42,390 bases of DNA, taken from positions 1 through 42,390 of the forward strand of contig JAFQMP010000048.1 of assembly GCA_017396225.1 (NCBI GenBank). Direction: 5' to 3'. The notes beneath the pieces are model-generated. The model saw only the letters and a program-made list of their open reading frames with translations, made no database searches and had not been told where the DNA came from. The position numbers and the translations under genes are program-made. This document shows positions 1-9,415 of the stretch, one piece after another. Origin of the DNA: Clostridia bacterium. GTDB taxonomy: Bacteria; Bacillota; Clostridia; Oscillospirales; CAG-272. Position 1 is the stretch's first letter; each line of letters opens with the position of its first letter.

Positions 1-416
1 CCTACGGCGCGCGCCACATGCCCTGCCGCAAGGAGCAGCGCGTTGGCAAGACCGTAAAGCGCAATCAGCGGAAAATCGGGAATGTCAAAAACCAGGCAGC
101 AGATGCCCGCAAGCAGAAGATAGAGCGCAAGCAAGCCGCCAAGCAGGCAAAGCCCTGTGGCAAGCACGGTTTTCCCCTCCTCTGCTGCCGCGCCGAGATA
201 AAAGCGCAATATCACCGCACCGATATCAAGGAAAATCACCGAGGCGGCAAACAGGACAATTGCCGTGGCAGCGTCCATTCTGCCGAGTGCCGCTGCGGGG
301 ATTTTGGCGGTATACAGGGGCAACAGCAGAAAAACTGCCGCCTTTGAAAGCACCGTACCCACAAAATAAAGAAGGGACGTTCCGAGAAAACGCGGTTTTT
401 CACCCGTGCTGTGCAT
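1..416 (-). CDS. Wzx/MATE-like polysaccharide flippase, N-terminal part (cut by window edge)
   Basis: The first 138 residues of a membrane protein running off the left edge. The start is ATG at 416, behind a GGGAGGGG ribosome site. The N-terminus has a short polar head, then hydrophobic helices including LLYFVGTVLSKAAVFLLLPLYT near residues 15-37. This is the opening typical of polysaccharide-biosynthesis flippases of the MVF/MATE fold, which export lipid-linked repeat units across the membrane. About four membrane segments are visible before the edge. It starts 32 bases after the stop of the EpsG-type gene and follows a GT4 glycosyltransferase, so an exopolysaccharide or capsule export role fits. 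The family call rests on the N-terminus and context; substrate cannot be inferred. A different polytopic transporter is possible but less likely. Confidence 0.7.
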   Translation of the reverse strand, partial: MHSTGEKPRFLGTSLLYFVGTVLSKAAVFLLLPLYTAKIPAAALGRMDAATAIVLFAASVIFLDIGAVILRFYLGAAAEEGKTVLATGLCLLGGLLALYLLLAGICCLVFDIPDFPLIALYGLANALLLAAGHVARAV

Positions 417-448
417 AGGACAATCCCCTCCCTTATCAGAAATTCAAA

Positions 449-1567
449 TTATTGCCAGAAAAACGTGTACGGTAGTGCATCGTACCAAACGGCACTGCGG
501 AAGAAAAGCAGAAAGAAGAAATAGGCGAGTGTGGCAAGCAAAATTGCAATCAGCTCCACGGGCAGGGCCAAATGGCGCTCCTTTTCCCCAAAAAACGCGG
601 GCGGTGCTGCCAGCGGTATCCACAAGAGGTACAGCACCTCAAAGTAATTAAACATACGCTGCAGCTGACCAAAGCCCGTCATCATCGCGGCAAGAATGAC
701 ACCGAGGAGCATCATCAGGGTTAAAAATCCGCGCACGTCAATTCCCCGCTCGGGCGCGGCTTCGCCCTCTATGGGGGTGAGCGGGCGGTAATAAAGCCGC
801 CAGATGCCATAGGCAGTCACGGCAAGGAACACAGCAAAAAAGCCGTAAAGAGCAAGAAATCTTGTCACCTCATAGTCAGCGTAGCGTGGGAAAATCCTGC
901 CTGCAAGCCGAACGGCGGGCAGCACCAGCAATCGCCCAAGCAGCGCAAGCCCCGCAGTCAGCGGCAAAAGGACACGGAGTGTGCGTTTATTCACGGGAAT
1001 GAGAGTTAAAATCGGGCAGAACAGGAACAAAAGCGCACTGACGTGAAAGCTTGCGGCAAGCAGCACCAGCAGGCTGTACCAAAGAAAACGCTTTTTCTTG
1101 AAAAGGCCCCACGCAAAAAGCAGCACCGACACGGCAAGCGCCTGTCGCATCGTGTTGGTATACAGCGGATATATCATCATACCCATGTAGAGGAAAAAGC
1201 CGAGGTAAATGTTTTTTGCGTGCTTGTAAATGAAAAACGACACCGAGGTGTGAATGATGACCGAGGTCACCACCGTGAGCCACTGTCCGTTGTCGGTAAA
1301 GAAACCAATCAGGGTACAAAGCAGCTTAAAGCCGGGCTCCACCCAGTTGGAATATCCCAACGCATCGAGAAGGGGTCTATCGTCAAGCCTTTCAAAAACA
1401 TCAAGAAAAAGCGCGGTGTCGCGCCCGACGGTGGGCGCACGCAGTGCGGCGAGGGAAACAAGCAAAAAACAGCAAAGCGTGGCGAAAACACGCCTGTTTC
1501 TTTCGGTATCTCGCGGCAGCAAAAAACGCAGCAGCGCCATTGCGCCGAGCACAATCACGTACGCCAT
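449..1567 (-). CDS. EpsG-family polysaccharide polymerase (Wzy-like membrane protein)
   Basis: A 372-residue polytopic membrane protein with roughly ten hydrophobic segments. Near the N-terminus it has the EpsG-type sequence RAPTVGRDTALFLDVFERL and then WVEPGFKLL, followed by a long periplasm-facing/membrane alternation. EpsG/Wzy proteins polymerise lipid-linked oligosaccharide repeats outside the membrane. I chose ATG 1567 because a GGGAGGG site lies just upstream; an in-frame GTG at 1585 would place that site inside the gene. It lies between a GT4 glycosyltransferase (35 bases upstream) and a flippase gene, the usual set for a Wzx/Wzy-dependent surface polysaccharide. Function is inferred from family and context. 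Confidence 0.75.
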   Translation of the reverse strand: MAYVIVLGAMALLRFLLPRDTERNRRVFATLCCFLLVSLAALRAPTVGRDTALFLDVFERLDDRPLLDALGYSNWVEPGFKLLCTLIGFFTDNGQWLTVVTSVIIHTSVSFFIYKHAKNIYLGFFLYMGMMIYPLYTNTMRQALAVSVLLFAWGLFKKKRFLWYSLLVLLAASFHVSALLFLFCPILTLIPVNKRTLRVLLPLTAGLALLGRLLVLPAVRLAGRIFPRYADYEVTRFLALYGFFAVFLAVTAYGIWRLYYRPLTPIEGEAAPERGIDVRGFLTLMMLLGVILAAMMTGFGQLQRMFNYFEVLYLLWIPLAAPPAFFGEKERHLALPVELIAILLATLAYFFFLLFFRSAVWYDALPYTFFWQ

Positions 1568-1602
1568 ATTCCCTCCCTTCCGCACACGCGGTGCGATTCA
1601 GA

Positions 1603-2667
1603 TTAGTTCAAGTGATAGAGTGCAAGCAGCCCCGTCAGCATCGCGCTTTCCGAAAAGCCCGCCTGCGCCAAGCTCTCCCACGCGCTCTCGCGTGCTTGCG
1701 GCAGGGCGTTTTCAAGCGCCCTCGCCCATGCTTTTGTATCACGCACAGGCAAATACGTTACGTTACAGACAGAGGGCACCTCGCGCGACACGCGGTCACT
1801 GACAAGGGGTGAGAGCCCCGCGGCAAGTGCCTCCAAAAGCGTCAGGGGTAAGCCCTCAAAGCGTGAGGGCAATATAAAACGGTCTGCGGCTGACAACAGT
1901 GCCGCAACATCGGCGCGGTTGCCAAGAAACTGCACCGACCCTGCGGGCAAGCGTGCGGCTAGTCGCCTGACGCGCGCCATTTGCCTGCCGCAGCCGACAA
2001 GCAGCAGCACGGCGTTTTCGTTTTTCTCGCGGTAGGCGGCAAAGATACGGAGCGCCGCCTGATGATTTTTCTGCTTTGCAAAGCGTGCAATCATCAGCAC
2101 TGCCGTGGCGTCCTTGGAAAGCCCCAGTGCTGCGCGCGTTTCCGCGCGTACCGTGGGAGAAAACGCATATTTCAGGACATCAATACCGTTTTTCAGCACC
2201 AACGCACGCGCAGCGTGCTTGCCGAAGGCATAGCGTGCGGCTGCCTCGCCACACGCCACCAAATCGGTGGCGGTCTGTCTGCTGCGCAGGAGATTTAAGC
2301 AAAAAAACGGATTTTTCTCATACCGTTTTGCAGTATGAGAGTGGTGAATACGACGAGGCACCCCTGCCCTGCGTGCAGCCGCCAGTGCGGCAGCGGCGCG
2401 CTCCCCTGTGTGAACGTGAACGATATCGGGGCGGTATTCCCTGAAAAGCGCCGTCAGTGCCCTGCGATGCGCCAAGGGGCTTTTACGCCCCGGAATCAGG
2501 TGCACGGTGACACCCGCCCTCGTAAAGACCGCCTGACAAGCAGGGGCAACGACATTCTGCGCCACGATGTGACAATCGGCATCCGCAGGCAACGCACCGA
2601 TATATTTTGACAGGAGCGCCTCAACGCCGCCACCCTCAAAGCCCGAAATCACATAAAAAATGCGCAA
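1603..2667 (-). CDS. GT4 family glycosyltransferase (EpsF-like)
   Basis: A 354-residue GT-B fold glycosyltransferase. The N-terminal half carries the glycine-rich FEGGGVEALL segment (near residues 11-20) and RPDIVHVHTGER. The C-terminal half has VLKNGIDVLKYAF, VLMIARFAKQKNH and the retaining-transferase EX7E region RFEGLPLTLLEALAAG. Such enzymes add sugars from nucleotide-sugar donors to a membrane-bound acceptor at the inner face. The start is unusual: GTG at 2673 sits only one base after the GGAGG, whereas TTG at 2667 is about seven bases away, so I prefer TTG. It is the first gene of the operon with the EpsG-like and flippase genes, behind a clear sigma-A promoter. Sugar specificity is not visible. 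Confidence 0.82.
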   Translation of the reverse strand: MRIFYVISGFEGGGVEALLSKYIGALPADADCHIVAQNVVAPACQAVFTRAGVTVHLIPGRKSPLAHRRALTALFREYRPDIVHVHTGERAAAALAAARRAGVPRRIHHSHTAKRYEKNPFFCLNLLRSRQTATDLVACGEAAARYAFGKHAARALVLKNGIDVLKYAFSPTVRAETRAALGLSKDATAVLMIARFAKQKNHQAALRIFAAYREKNENAVLLLVGCGRQMARVRRLAARLPAGSVQFLGNRADVAALLSAADRFILPSRFEGLPLTLLEALAAGLSPLVSDRVSREVPSVCNVTYLPVRDTKAWARALENALPQARESAWESLAQAGFSESAMLTGLLALYHLN

Positions 2668-2698
2668 GCTCACCCCTCCTTTTGGCTGTATTAAGAAA

Positions 2699-2727
2699 AT
2701 TATACTATATTACACGCGAAAAAGCAA
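2699..2727 (-). promoter_or_regulatory. Sigma-A promoter for the glycosyltransferase operon
   Basis: On the minus strand, TTGCTT (2722-2727) is followed by 17 bases and TATAAT (2699-2704), just upstream of the AAGGAGGGG ribosome site of the GT4 gene. It lies directly after the terminator of yqhQ, so the polysaccharide operon is transcribed independently. Confidence 0.8.
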
Positions 2728-2729
2728 GC

Positions 2730-2757
2730 AAAAAGGCGTCCGCAGACGCCTTTTTTA
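2730..2757 (-). terminator. Intrinsic terminator after yqhQ
   Basis: A 6-bp perfect stem GGCGTC/GACGCC with a four-base loop is flanked by an A-run and a T-run, so it can work in both directions. On the minus strand it starts 8 bases after the stop of yqhQ. Confidence 0.88.
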
Positions 2758-2764
2758 TACTTGA

Positions 2765-3865
2765 TTAAATATTTGCGTCAGGCTCAGCCGTCTGCGCGGC
2801 GCTATCCCCGACACCCGCAACCTGATATTCTTCCCTTTCATTTTCCGGCATTACCGCCACAAACGCCATAATGGCACATTCAATCATACTGTCATCGGGC
2901 TCACGCACGGTGATGCGCTGCAGCCACATACCCGGCGCGGAAATGATGCGGGTAAAGATATTATCATACTTACCCGCAAGCTTTAAGAGCTCATAGCCCA
3001 CGCCCATCATAAGGGGGATAAGCAAAATCTTAAAGCCGGAGCGCACCACGGTATTGAGCACGCCCGAAAGCCCCCAGAACTGCGCGGGGATAAACAAACC
3101 CAGCACGATGCTGACCAACAGCATCAGAATGAGGAAGGAAGTGCCGCAACGGGGGTGAAAACGGCGCTGTGCGCGCACGTTCTCAACCGTCAGGGGCAGC
3201 CCCCTTTCATAGCAAAAAATCGTCTTATGCTCGGCGCCGTGGTACATAAAGGTACGGCGGATATCCTTCATCAATGACACGAGTGCCATATAGGCGACCA
3301 GTATCACAATTTTGAAAAGCCCCTCAAAGACCGAGCGCGCGAGGCGGCTTTCCGCCATGCCCTCGGGCAGCACGTGGTCGGCAAGCAACTGATAAATGAA
3401 GGTCGGCAGCCAGAAGAAAAGCACCAGCGCAAGCCCGAAGCCAAGCACGGTTGCAATCACGGTAATTGCCGTCATCGCTCCTGCGCTGACCGTGCTTTTG
3501 GGCTCTGCCCTTTCAGGCGCTCCCTCTCCTGCCGCAGCATCGGCGGCGGGGGCATCTGCCGCAGGCGCGGCGGGCACTTCCGTTCCGTCCTCCTCCATAT
3601 AAATATCGGCGGAGCGCATCAGGTATTTGTAGCCGAGGCGCATCGAGTCAATAAAGCCGACAACGCCGCGAATCAGAGGTGCCTTTAAGATTTTAGGGCG
3701 AGGCTTTTTCTCGTTAACCTCCTCCTCAAAGCAAATGGTGCCGTTGGGGCGGCGGACAGCCATCGCGCTTTTCTCGGCACCGCGCATCATAATGCCCTCC
3801 ATGAGTGCCTGACCGCCGATTGATGCGCGGCGACACACCGAAGACTTACAATCCTTTTCTTTCAT
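2765..3865 (-). CDS. yqhQ: DUF1385 (YqhQ family) membrane protein
   Basis: A 366-residue membrane protein of the DUF1385 family. Visible family signatures are ASIGGQALMEGIMMRG at the N-terminus, YHGAEHKTIFCYERG and HPRCGTSFLILM in the second half, with about four transmembrane segments. An Ala/Pro/Glu-rich linker (about residues 97-130) separates the conserved head from the membrane part. The family is conserved in Firmicutes but has no established enzymatic role. I chose ATG 3865, preceded by AGGAAAGG; a TTG at 3907 would extend the protein without a ribosome site. It follows prs by 75 bases and shares its promoter; a terminator follows it. Confidence 0.85.
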   Translation of the reverse strand: MKEKDCKSSVCRRASIGGQALMEGIMMRGAEKSAMAVRRPNGTICFEEEVNEKKPRPKILKAPLIRGVVGFIDSMRLGYKYLMRSADIYMEEDGTEVPAAPAADAPAADAAAGEGAPERAEPKSTVSAGAMTAITVIATVLGFGLALVLFFWLPTFIYQLLADHVLPEGMAESRLARSVFEGLFKIVILVAYMALVSLMKDIRRTFMYHGAEHKTIFCYERGLPLTVENVRAQRRFHPRCGTSFLILMLLVSIVLGLFIPAQFWGLSGVLNTVVRSGFKILLIPLMMGVGYELLKLAGKYDNIFTRIISAPGMWLQRITVREPDDSMIECAIMAFVAVMPENEREEYQVAGVGDSAAQTAEPDANI

Positions 3866-3940
3866 ACCGTTACCTTTCCTAAAAAGACACGCAGCAGCAA
3901 ACGTCAAGCCCTTGCTGCTGCCATTGTCTTATGTAGATTA

Positions 3941-5089
3941 TTAATTCTGGGGGATTTCCAGCTTAATCTGACCGCCCTGCTGCTTTCTGTGCTTATCAAG
4001 CAGCTTGTGAATACGCTTGACAGGGTCAAGCAGATTGCTGATGGTATCGTCGTGGTTAAGCGTGTCAATGATGTAGGACACGTACTTGCACATATTGACC
4101 TCAACTGCCCACTCCTTTGTGTCAAGCTCGGGACGGCGGTAAACAAGGTTGGTGGTGAAGATACGGTCAATGATGCCGTCCTTGAACGCCTTATCGAACT
4201 TATCAAAACCGTCGGTGAACAGACCAAAGGTTGCAAAATTGAAGATACGCTTTGCACCCTGCTGCTTGAGCTGGAATGCAACGTCGAGCAAAGACTCACC
4301 GGAGGAAATCATATCGTCGATGATGATAACGTCCTTGCCTGCCACATCGTTACCGAGGTACTCGTGTGCAACAATGGGGTTTCTGCCGTTGACAACGCGG
4401 GAGTAATCGCGGCGCTTGTAGAACATACCGATGTCAAGACCGAGCACCGAGGAGTAGTACATGCAGCGACCCATAGCGCCCTCATCGGGAGAGATAATCA
4501 TCATATCCTCTTTATCAAGAGAAATGTCGGGGTACTGACGGACAAGCGCCTTAATCATCTGGTAGGTGGGGCGCACATCGTCAAAGCCGCCAAGAGGAAT
4601 GGCGTTTTGCACACGGGGGTCGTGTGCATCAAAGGTGATGATGTTCTTGACGCCCATGGCGCTCAGCTCCTGGAGCATCAGTGCACAGTCCAAGGACTCA
4701 CGTGCGCTGCGCTTGTGCTGACGGCCCTCGTAGAGCATCGGCATAATGACAGATACGCGGCGTGCCTTGCCTGCGATAGCGGCAATCACACGCTTGAGGT
4801 CTGCAAAGTGGTCATCGGGGCTCATCGGAACCTCGCGGCCATACATTTTATAGGTCACACCGTAATTGAAGGGGTCGCAGATGATATACACATCGTGTCC
4901 GCGCATCGAATCATGCAGGAGCGCCTTACCCTCACCCGAGCTGAAGCGGGGGCACTCAACATTGGCGATAAAGGATTCCTCGCCGCCGTGTCTTCTCCAC
5001 TCCTTGAGATAATTGTCAACCTGCTGCACAAAGTGCTCGCAGCCGCGCATACCGATTACCGTCAATTCTCCGTACAGTACTTCCTTCAT
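3941..5089 (-). CDS. prs: Ribose-phosphate pyrophosphokinase, long clostridial form
   Basis: A 382-residue PRPP synthetase, which makes PRPP from ribose 5-phosphate and ATP for purine, pyrimidine, His, Trp and NAD synthesis. Seen: MPMLYEGRQHKRSARESLDCAL, ITFDAHDPRVQNAIPL (metal/ATP-binding His-Asp region) and the PRPP-binding loop DVIIIDDMISSGES. The protein is about 65 residues longer than the usual 310-320, as in other clostridial homologues that have an extended N-terminal region with NVECPRFSSGEGK and a C-terminal tail. ATG 5089 follows GGAGG by eight bases. It has its own promoter and is followed by yqhQ. Confidence 0.95.
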   Translation of the reverse strand: MKEVLYGELTVIGMRGCEHFVQQVDNYLKEWRRHGGEESFIANVECPRFSSGEGKALLHDSMRGHDVYIICDPFNYGVTYKMYGREVPMSPDDHFADLKRVIAAIAGKARRVSVIMPMLYEGRQHKRSARESLDCALMLQELSAMGVKNIITFDAHDPRVQNAIPLGGFDDVRPTYQMIKALVRQYPDISLDKEDMMIISPDEGAMGRCMYYSSVLGLDIGMFYKRRDYSRVVNGRNPIVAHEYLGNDVAGKDVIIIDDMISSGESLLDVAFQLKQQGAKRIFNFATFGLFTDGFDKFDKAFKDGIIDRIFTTNLVYRRPELDTKEWAVEVNMCKYVSYIIDTLNHDDTISNLLDPVKRIHKLLDKHRKQQGGQIKLEIPQN

Positions 5090-5174
5090 TACGTAAACCT
5101 CCGTACACAGATAAATATGGATTTAAGCAAGCCTGCCGCATTAGGACAGGGTCATTGCCCGCTTGAACGTAAAT

Positions 5175-5202
5175 ATTATAACATAAACATTTAAGTTTGC
5201 AA
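5175..5202 (-). promoter_or_regulatory. Sigma-A promoter of prs
   Basis: On the minus strand, TTGCAA (5197-5202), 16 bases, then TATAAT (5175-5180). This implies a leader of about 80 bases before the prs start, with no obvious riboswitch or PurR-type site that I can recognise. The mutS2-side half of the gap holds an imperfect hairpin (TGTGTAAA ... TTTTACACA, about 5254-5287) without a strong T-run, possibly a weak mutS2 terminator. Confidence 0.75.
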
Positions 5203-5297
5203 ACCCCCTTGCAAGAAAAATTTGCTTTTCGGCGGTTTTTGTCAATTTGTATTCTCTGTTCTGTGTAAAACCAACAATTTACACAAAACACAAGCGT

Positions 5298-7685
5298 TTA
5301 TTTGAGCTCCACAACCGTGACGCCGCCGTCACCCTCGCCATAGCGACCGATGCGGAAGCTTGCCACGCGCCTGTCCTTTTTGAGGTAGCCCCAGAGCGCC
5401 TGACGCAGCGCCCCTGTCCCCTTGCCGTGAATCAAGCGCACGGTCTTGAAGCCCGCAATCAGGGCGGTATCGAAATACTTATCCACCATAAACCACGCCT
5501 CATCGCCGGTGTGGCCGCGCAAATCAATTTCATCGCGGAACTCACGGGACACGCTGACATGGTAGTCGCGTGCCTTGGTTTTGTCCTTGCCGCTGCCCAC
5601 GGTGGGGGCGTCCTCAATCAGGCGCAGATTTTCCACGCGCGAGCGCGTGCGGATAATGCCTGCCTGCACCTGCACGTTTCCGCTTTTATCGGGGTCAGAG
5701 AGCAGCACGCCCTTTTTGTCAATATCCACAAGATAGACCTCATCGCCCTTTTTGAGTGGCCTTGGCAGCACGTAGGCCTCGTTGCTGCGCTCCTCCACGG
5801 GGTTGAAGCGGTCCTCATTCTCGCGCAAATGCGCACGGACGGCACGACGGGTGGCATCAAGGTGCTCACCAAGGCGCGCACTCTCGCGCTCGCGGCGCAC
5901 CTGCTCTAACTGTGCAAAGATATATTCACTTGATGCACGTGCACTCTCGACAAGTCCTGCTGCCTTTTGTCCTGCCGCCTCCATCACACGGCGTGCCTCG
6001 GCGGTGGCGCGTGCCTCCGTCTCGCGGGCGGCGGCAATCATCGCCTCGTTTTCGGCACGCACGCGTGCGGCCTCCTCCCTGTCGCGCTCGGCGGCAAGCC
6101 TTGCGCGCTCCAGCTCCTCAATCACGCGCTCAAACCGTCTGTTTTCCTCGCTGATGCGCGACTTGGCATCTGCCACGACCTCGGCAGGCAAGCCCAGCTT
6201 TTCGGAAATCGCAAAGGCGTTGGATTTACCCGGTGCACCGATAATCAGACGGTAGGTCGGACGGAGCGTTGCCACGTCAAACTCACAAGAGGCATTCTGC
6301 ACACCCTTGGTATCAAGCGCAAACGCCTTCAGCTCTGCATAGTGGGTGGTTGCCACGGTCAGCGCCCCCTGCCCTCTCACGTGCGAGATAATCGCCACGG
6401 CAAGCGCGGCGCCCTCCACAGGGTCGGTGCCCGCACCCAGCTCGTCAAAGAGAACGAGCGAATGAGGGGTCACGCGCTTGACAATCGACACGATATGCAC
6501 CATATGCGAGGAGAATGTGGAGAGCGACTGCTCTATGCTCTGCTCGTCACCGAGGTCAACCAGCACGCTGTCGAAAAGGCAGAGCGTGGAGCCCTCGTCG
6601 GCGGGGATATGCAGACCAGATTGCGCCATCAGCGCAAAGAGGCCGAGGGTTTTCAGAGTGACGGTTTTACCGCCTGTATTGGGGCCCGTGATAATCAGGG
6701 TATCCCACTCACCGCCAAGCGATACCGTAATCGGCACCACGCGGCTTTTCTCAATCAAGGGGTGGCGGGCGCGCAGGAGTGTTACCGCGCGCGCATCGGT
6801 CAAAATCGGCATCGTGGCGTCCATTTCCTCGGCAAGCTTACCGCAGGCAAAGAGAAAGGCCAGCTCGGTGATATTCTGATAATTCAGGCGAATGGCGCTT
6901 GTCGTGGCGGCAACGCCTGCGGAGAGCTCGGCGAGAACACGCTCAATCTCATGCTGCTCCTTGGCCTCCAGAATACGGAGCTCGTTATTGGCATCTACCA
7001 CCGCCATGGGCTCTACAAAAATCGTGGCACCCGAGGAGCTGGTATCGTGAATCAAGCCCTTAATTTCATTTTTGCTCTCCACACGCACGGGAATGACATA
7101 TCTGCCGTTGCGCATCGTCACAATATTCTCCTGCAGGTGCTTGGCATAGGAGCTTGCCGTGATGTAGTGCTGCAGCGTTTCCCTGATGCGGTTGTTTGCG
7201 ATGCGGATTTTACGGCGCACATCGGCAAGCGCGGGGCTTGCCTCATCGGCAATGGTATCCTCTGCGATAATCGCGCGGTAGATACGCTCCTCTAAGCGCT
7301 TATCGGGCAACAGGCGCTCAAAAATCTCATCAAGCACCGTGTCAAAATGACGGTTTGTACGGATATATTCGAGCAATCCGCGTGCCGTACGCAGAATGTT
7401 GCCGACATCAAGCAGCTCACGCGTGGTGAGGGTGGCGCCCTTGGCGGCGCGGTCAAGCGCATCGCTGACATCGCTTACCAGGCCAAAGGAGGGCATACCC
7501 TTATCGGCAAGCAGCAGGCGCGCATCGCGCGTGCGCAGCAGACTGCGCTCCACCACAACCTTATCGCTGTCGGGGCGCAGCAAAAGCGCCTGCTCCCTTG
7601 CCCCCTTGGTGGGAGCGCAAGCGGCAAGCTTTGCCAGAATTTTATCGTATTCCAGGGTTTTCAGCATTTTTTCAGCGTGTAACAT
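5298..7685 (-). CDS. mutS2: MutS2 ATPase/endonuclease
   Basis: A 795-residue MutS2. Domain order: coiled-coil/clamp region (1-290), ABC-type ATPase with Walker A GPNTGGKT near residue 330 and Walker B region LVLFDELGAGTDP, a long charged coiled coil (about 510-600), a KOW-like linker and a C-terminal Smr nuclease domain (EIDLRGHTGDEA; LIHGKGTGALR). MutS2 is known in other Firmicutes for suppressing recombination and for splitting collided ribosomes (RqcU activity); which applies here is not visible. ATG 7685 has GAGGT five bases upstream; an upstream in-frame start at 7712 has none. It is the last gene of the yqfC-era-recO operon, 33 bases after recO. Confidence 0.95.
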   Translation of the reverse strand: MLHAEKMLKTLEYDKILAKLAACAPTKGAREQALLLRPDSDKVVVERSLLRTRDARLLLADKGMPSFGLVSDVSDALDRAAKGATLTTRELLDVGNILRTARGLLEYIRTNRHFDTVLDEIFERLLPDKRLEERIYRAIIAEDTIADEASPALADVRRKIRIANNRIRETLQHYITASSYAKHLQENIVTMRNGRYVIPVRVESKNEIKGLIHDTSSSGATIFVEPMAVVDANNELRILEAKEQHEIERVLAELSAGVAATTSAIRLNYQNITELAFLFACGKLAEEMDATMPILTDARAVTLLRARHPLIEKSRVVPITVSLGGEWDTLIITGPNTGGKTVTLKTLGLFALMAQSGLHIPADEGSTLCLFDSVLVDLGDEQSIEQSLSTFSSHMVHIVSIVKRVTPHSLVLFDELGAGTDPVEGAALAVAIISHVRGQGALTVATTHYAELKAFALDTKGVQNASCEFDVATLRPTYRLIIGAPGKSNAFAISEKLGLPAEVVADAKSRISEENRRFERVIEELERARLAAERDREEAARVRAENEAMIAAARETEARATAEARRVMEAAGQKAAGLVESARASSEYIFAQLEQVRRERESARLGEHLDATRRAVRAHLRENEDRFNPVEERSNEAYVLPRPLKKGDEVYLVDIDKKGVLLSDPDKSGNVQVQAGIIRTRSRVENLRLIEDAPTVGSGKDKTKARDYHVSVSREFRDEIDLRGHTGDEAWFMVDKYFDTALIAGFKTVRLIHGKGTGALRQALWGYLKKDRRVASFRIGRYGEGDGGVTVVELK

Positions 7686-7718
7686 AATACCTCTTTTGGG
7701 GAAAGCCGCCAAGCTGAC

Positions 7719-8522
7719 CTATCTGCGGAAGGAGCAGAGGCGACGGTAATTTTCAAGCGACGGAAATCCGCGTTCCAGATGATGCAATAAGTATGCCTCA
7801 CCTGCGCGAGCGAACAAATCAAGGCTCTGCGCATCGGTCAGGCGGAAGGAAAAGACGCGCTTTGCCTCTGCCTGCGCGACATAGAAAAGCGCTGCTGCGG
7901 CAGAGCCCGTGAGGGGGCAAAGAATATGGCGCGTGCCCGACTCACCAATCTCAGGAAGCGGCGAAAGTGCCGTGCGTGCCGAAAGGCAGGGCTCACAAAC
8001 CAGTGCACCGTTCATCACGTCAAGGTAACAATCCCCCGAAATGGGCCTGCCGCAATCGGCACACGCCCCCACGGTGGGACAAAAGCCCGCAATCACGGCG
8101 GCACGCAGCTCAAACGCCGCCTTGATGCGCGTGTCCTCCCCTGTCTTGGCAGAGAGAAGATAAAGCGCGTTCAGGCAAAGCGGCAGGATTTCTCCCGCGG
8201 GCGCGCGCTCATCGGACAATTCATAAACAATATCGGCAAAATAAGCGGCAAGAAATAGCTTTTCCACGTCGTAGCGAAGCCCCGGAAAGGTTTCAAGCGC
8301 AGAGGCGCTTTTTACCCACTTAAAGCCGTTTTTCTCGTAAAACTCAAAGTTGCTCCAGGTATAGGGCTCGGTCGCGGCGGCCTCACGGTGCTTGGTGGAA
8401 TGTCCGCCCTTGAGCATCGCGACAAAGCGTCCGCCGTCGGCTGAAATCAGCGTCAGGAGCTTATCGTTTGCACCGTGCTCCTGCACACGGAGCACCAGCG
8501 CATCGGCTGTATAGTGCTGCAA
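7719..8522 (-). CDS. recO: DNA repair protein RecO
   Basis: A 267-residue RecO, which helps load RecA at single-strand gaps with RecF/RecR. It has the N-terminal OB fold (TADALVLRVQEHGANDKLLTLIS), a helical middle, and the zinc module CADCGRP ... LVCEPC (about residues 155-180) seen in Gram-positive RecO. The start is TTG at 8522, eight bases after GGAG; the ribosome site overlaps the stop of era. The tight era-recO coupling is usual in Firmicutes. Confidence 0.93.
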   Translation of the reverse strand: MQHYTADALVLRVQEHGANDKLLTLISADGGRFVAMLKGGHSTKHREAAATEPYTWSNFEFYEKNGFKWVKSASALETFPGLRYDVEKLFLAAYFADIVYELSDERAPAGEILPLCLNALYLLSAKTGEDTRIKAAFELRAAVIAGFCPTVGACADCGRPISGDCYLDVMNGALVCEPCLSARTALSPLPEIGESGTRHILCPLTGSAAAALFYVAQAEAKRVFSFRLTDAQSLDLFARAGEAYLLHHLERGFPSLENYRRLCSFRR

Positions 8523-8524
8523 AA

Positions 8525-9412
8525 TTACTTCTCCTCGCGGTAGCCGAAGTTGCCGACAGCCGCACGGCTGTCACGCCAGTTTTCCTTGACCTTTACCCAA
8601 AGATTGAGATAGACCTTGGTGCCAAACAGCTTTTCCAAATCCTGTCTGGCATAGGAGCCGACCATTTTCAATTCCGCGCCGTTCTTGCCGACAATGATGC
8701 CCTTGTGCGATGCCTTCTCGCAGAAAATCTCGGCACGGATACGAATCAGACTGCCCTCGTCCTTAAATTCCTCAATGACAACGGCAACGCCGTGGGGCAC
8801 CTCCTTGTTCAGGGTGCGCAAAATCTTCTCGCGGATAATCTCGGCGGCAATCTGTCTTTCGGGCTGGTCGGTAATCATATCCTCGGGGAAAAACCACTCC
8901 GAGGGGGCAAGCAGCTTTTCACACTCATCAAGCACGGCATCAACCTGCTTGCCGCTTTTGGCGGAAAGCGGCACAAATGCGGCAAAATCGTGCTTTTCCG
9001 CATAAGCCTTAATCGTTTCGGCAATCGTGACGGCATCGTAAAGGTCGGTCTTGTTGAGCGCCAGCACGCAAGGGATACCCGATTGCTTGAGGTAGCGGAT
9101 TACGTTTTCCTCTACGTTGGTGATTTCTCTGCCTGCATCTGCCATCAGCACGACGGCATCGGCCTCACGCATCGAGGCGTTTGCGGTTTCCACCATAAAG
9201 TCGCCCAGGCTGTTCTGGGGCTTGTGAATACCGGGGGTATCCACAAACACAAACTGCGCCTCGCCGCGCGTGAGAATACCGAGGATACGGTTTCGCGTGG
9301 TCTGCGGCTTGCTCGACACAATGGCAATCTTCTCGCCGAGCAGGGCGTTCAAGAGGGTGGATTTGCCCACGTTGGGGCGACCGACAATGGCAATATATCC
9401 TGATTTTTTCAT
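8525..9412 (-). CDS. era: GTPase Era
   Basis: A 295-residue ribosome-assembly GTPase that binds the 3' end of 16S rRNA. G-motifs: GRPNVGKSTL (G1, about 11-20), the G2 region TTRNRILGI, DTPG (G3), NKTD (G4) and SAK (G5). The C-terminal KH domain includes SHKGIIVGKNGAELKMVGSYAR. ATG 9412 is preceded by AAAGGAG. It is three bases after the stop of ybeY, which acts on the same rRNA end, so the pairing is functional as well as positional. Confidence 0.97.
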   Translation of the reverse strand: MKKSGYIAIVGRPNVGKSTLLNALLGEKIAIVSSKPQTTRNRILGILTRGEAQFVFVDTPGIHKPQNSLGDFMVETANASMREADAVVLMADAGREITNVEENVIRYLKQSGIPCVLALNKTDLYDAVTIAETIKAYAEKHDFAAFVPLSAKSGKQVDAVLDECEKLLAPSEWFFPEDMITDQPERQIAAEIIREKILRTLNKEVPHGVAVVIEEFKDEGSLIRIRAEIFCEKASHKGIIVGKNGAELKMVGSYARQDLEKLFGTKVYLNLWVKVKENWRDSRAAVGNFGYREEK

Positions 9413-9415
9413 CTG

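Noticed and set aside
3989..5194. Plus-strand open frame of about 400 codons opposite prs
   Set aside because: It mirrors the prs reading frame, has no ribosome site and no recognisable protein; a by-product of codon bias.
5967..7295. Long plus-strand open frame opposite mutS2
   Set aside because: Antisense to conserved MutS2 domains, His/Arg/Gly-rich composition, no family match.
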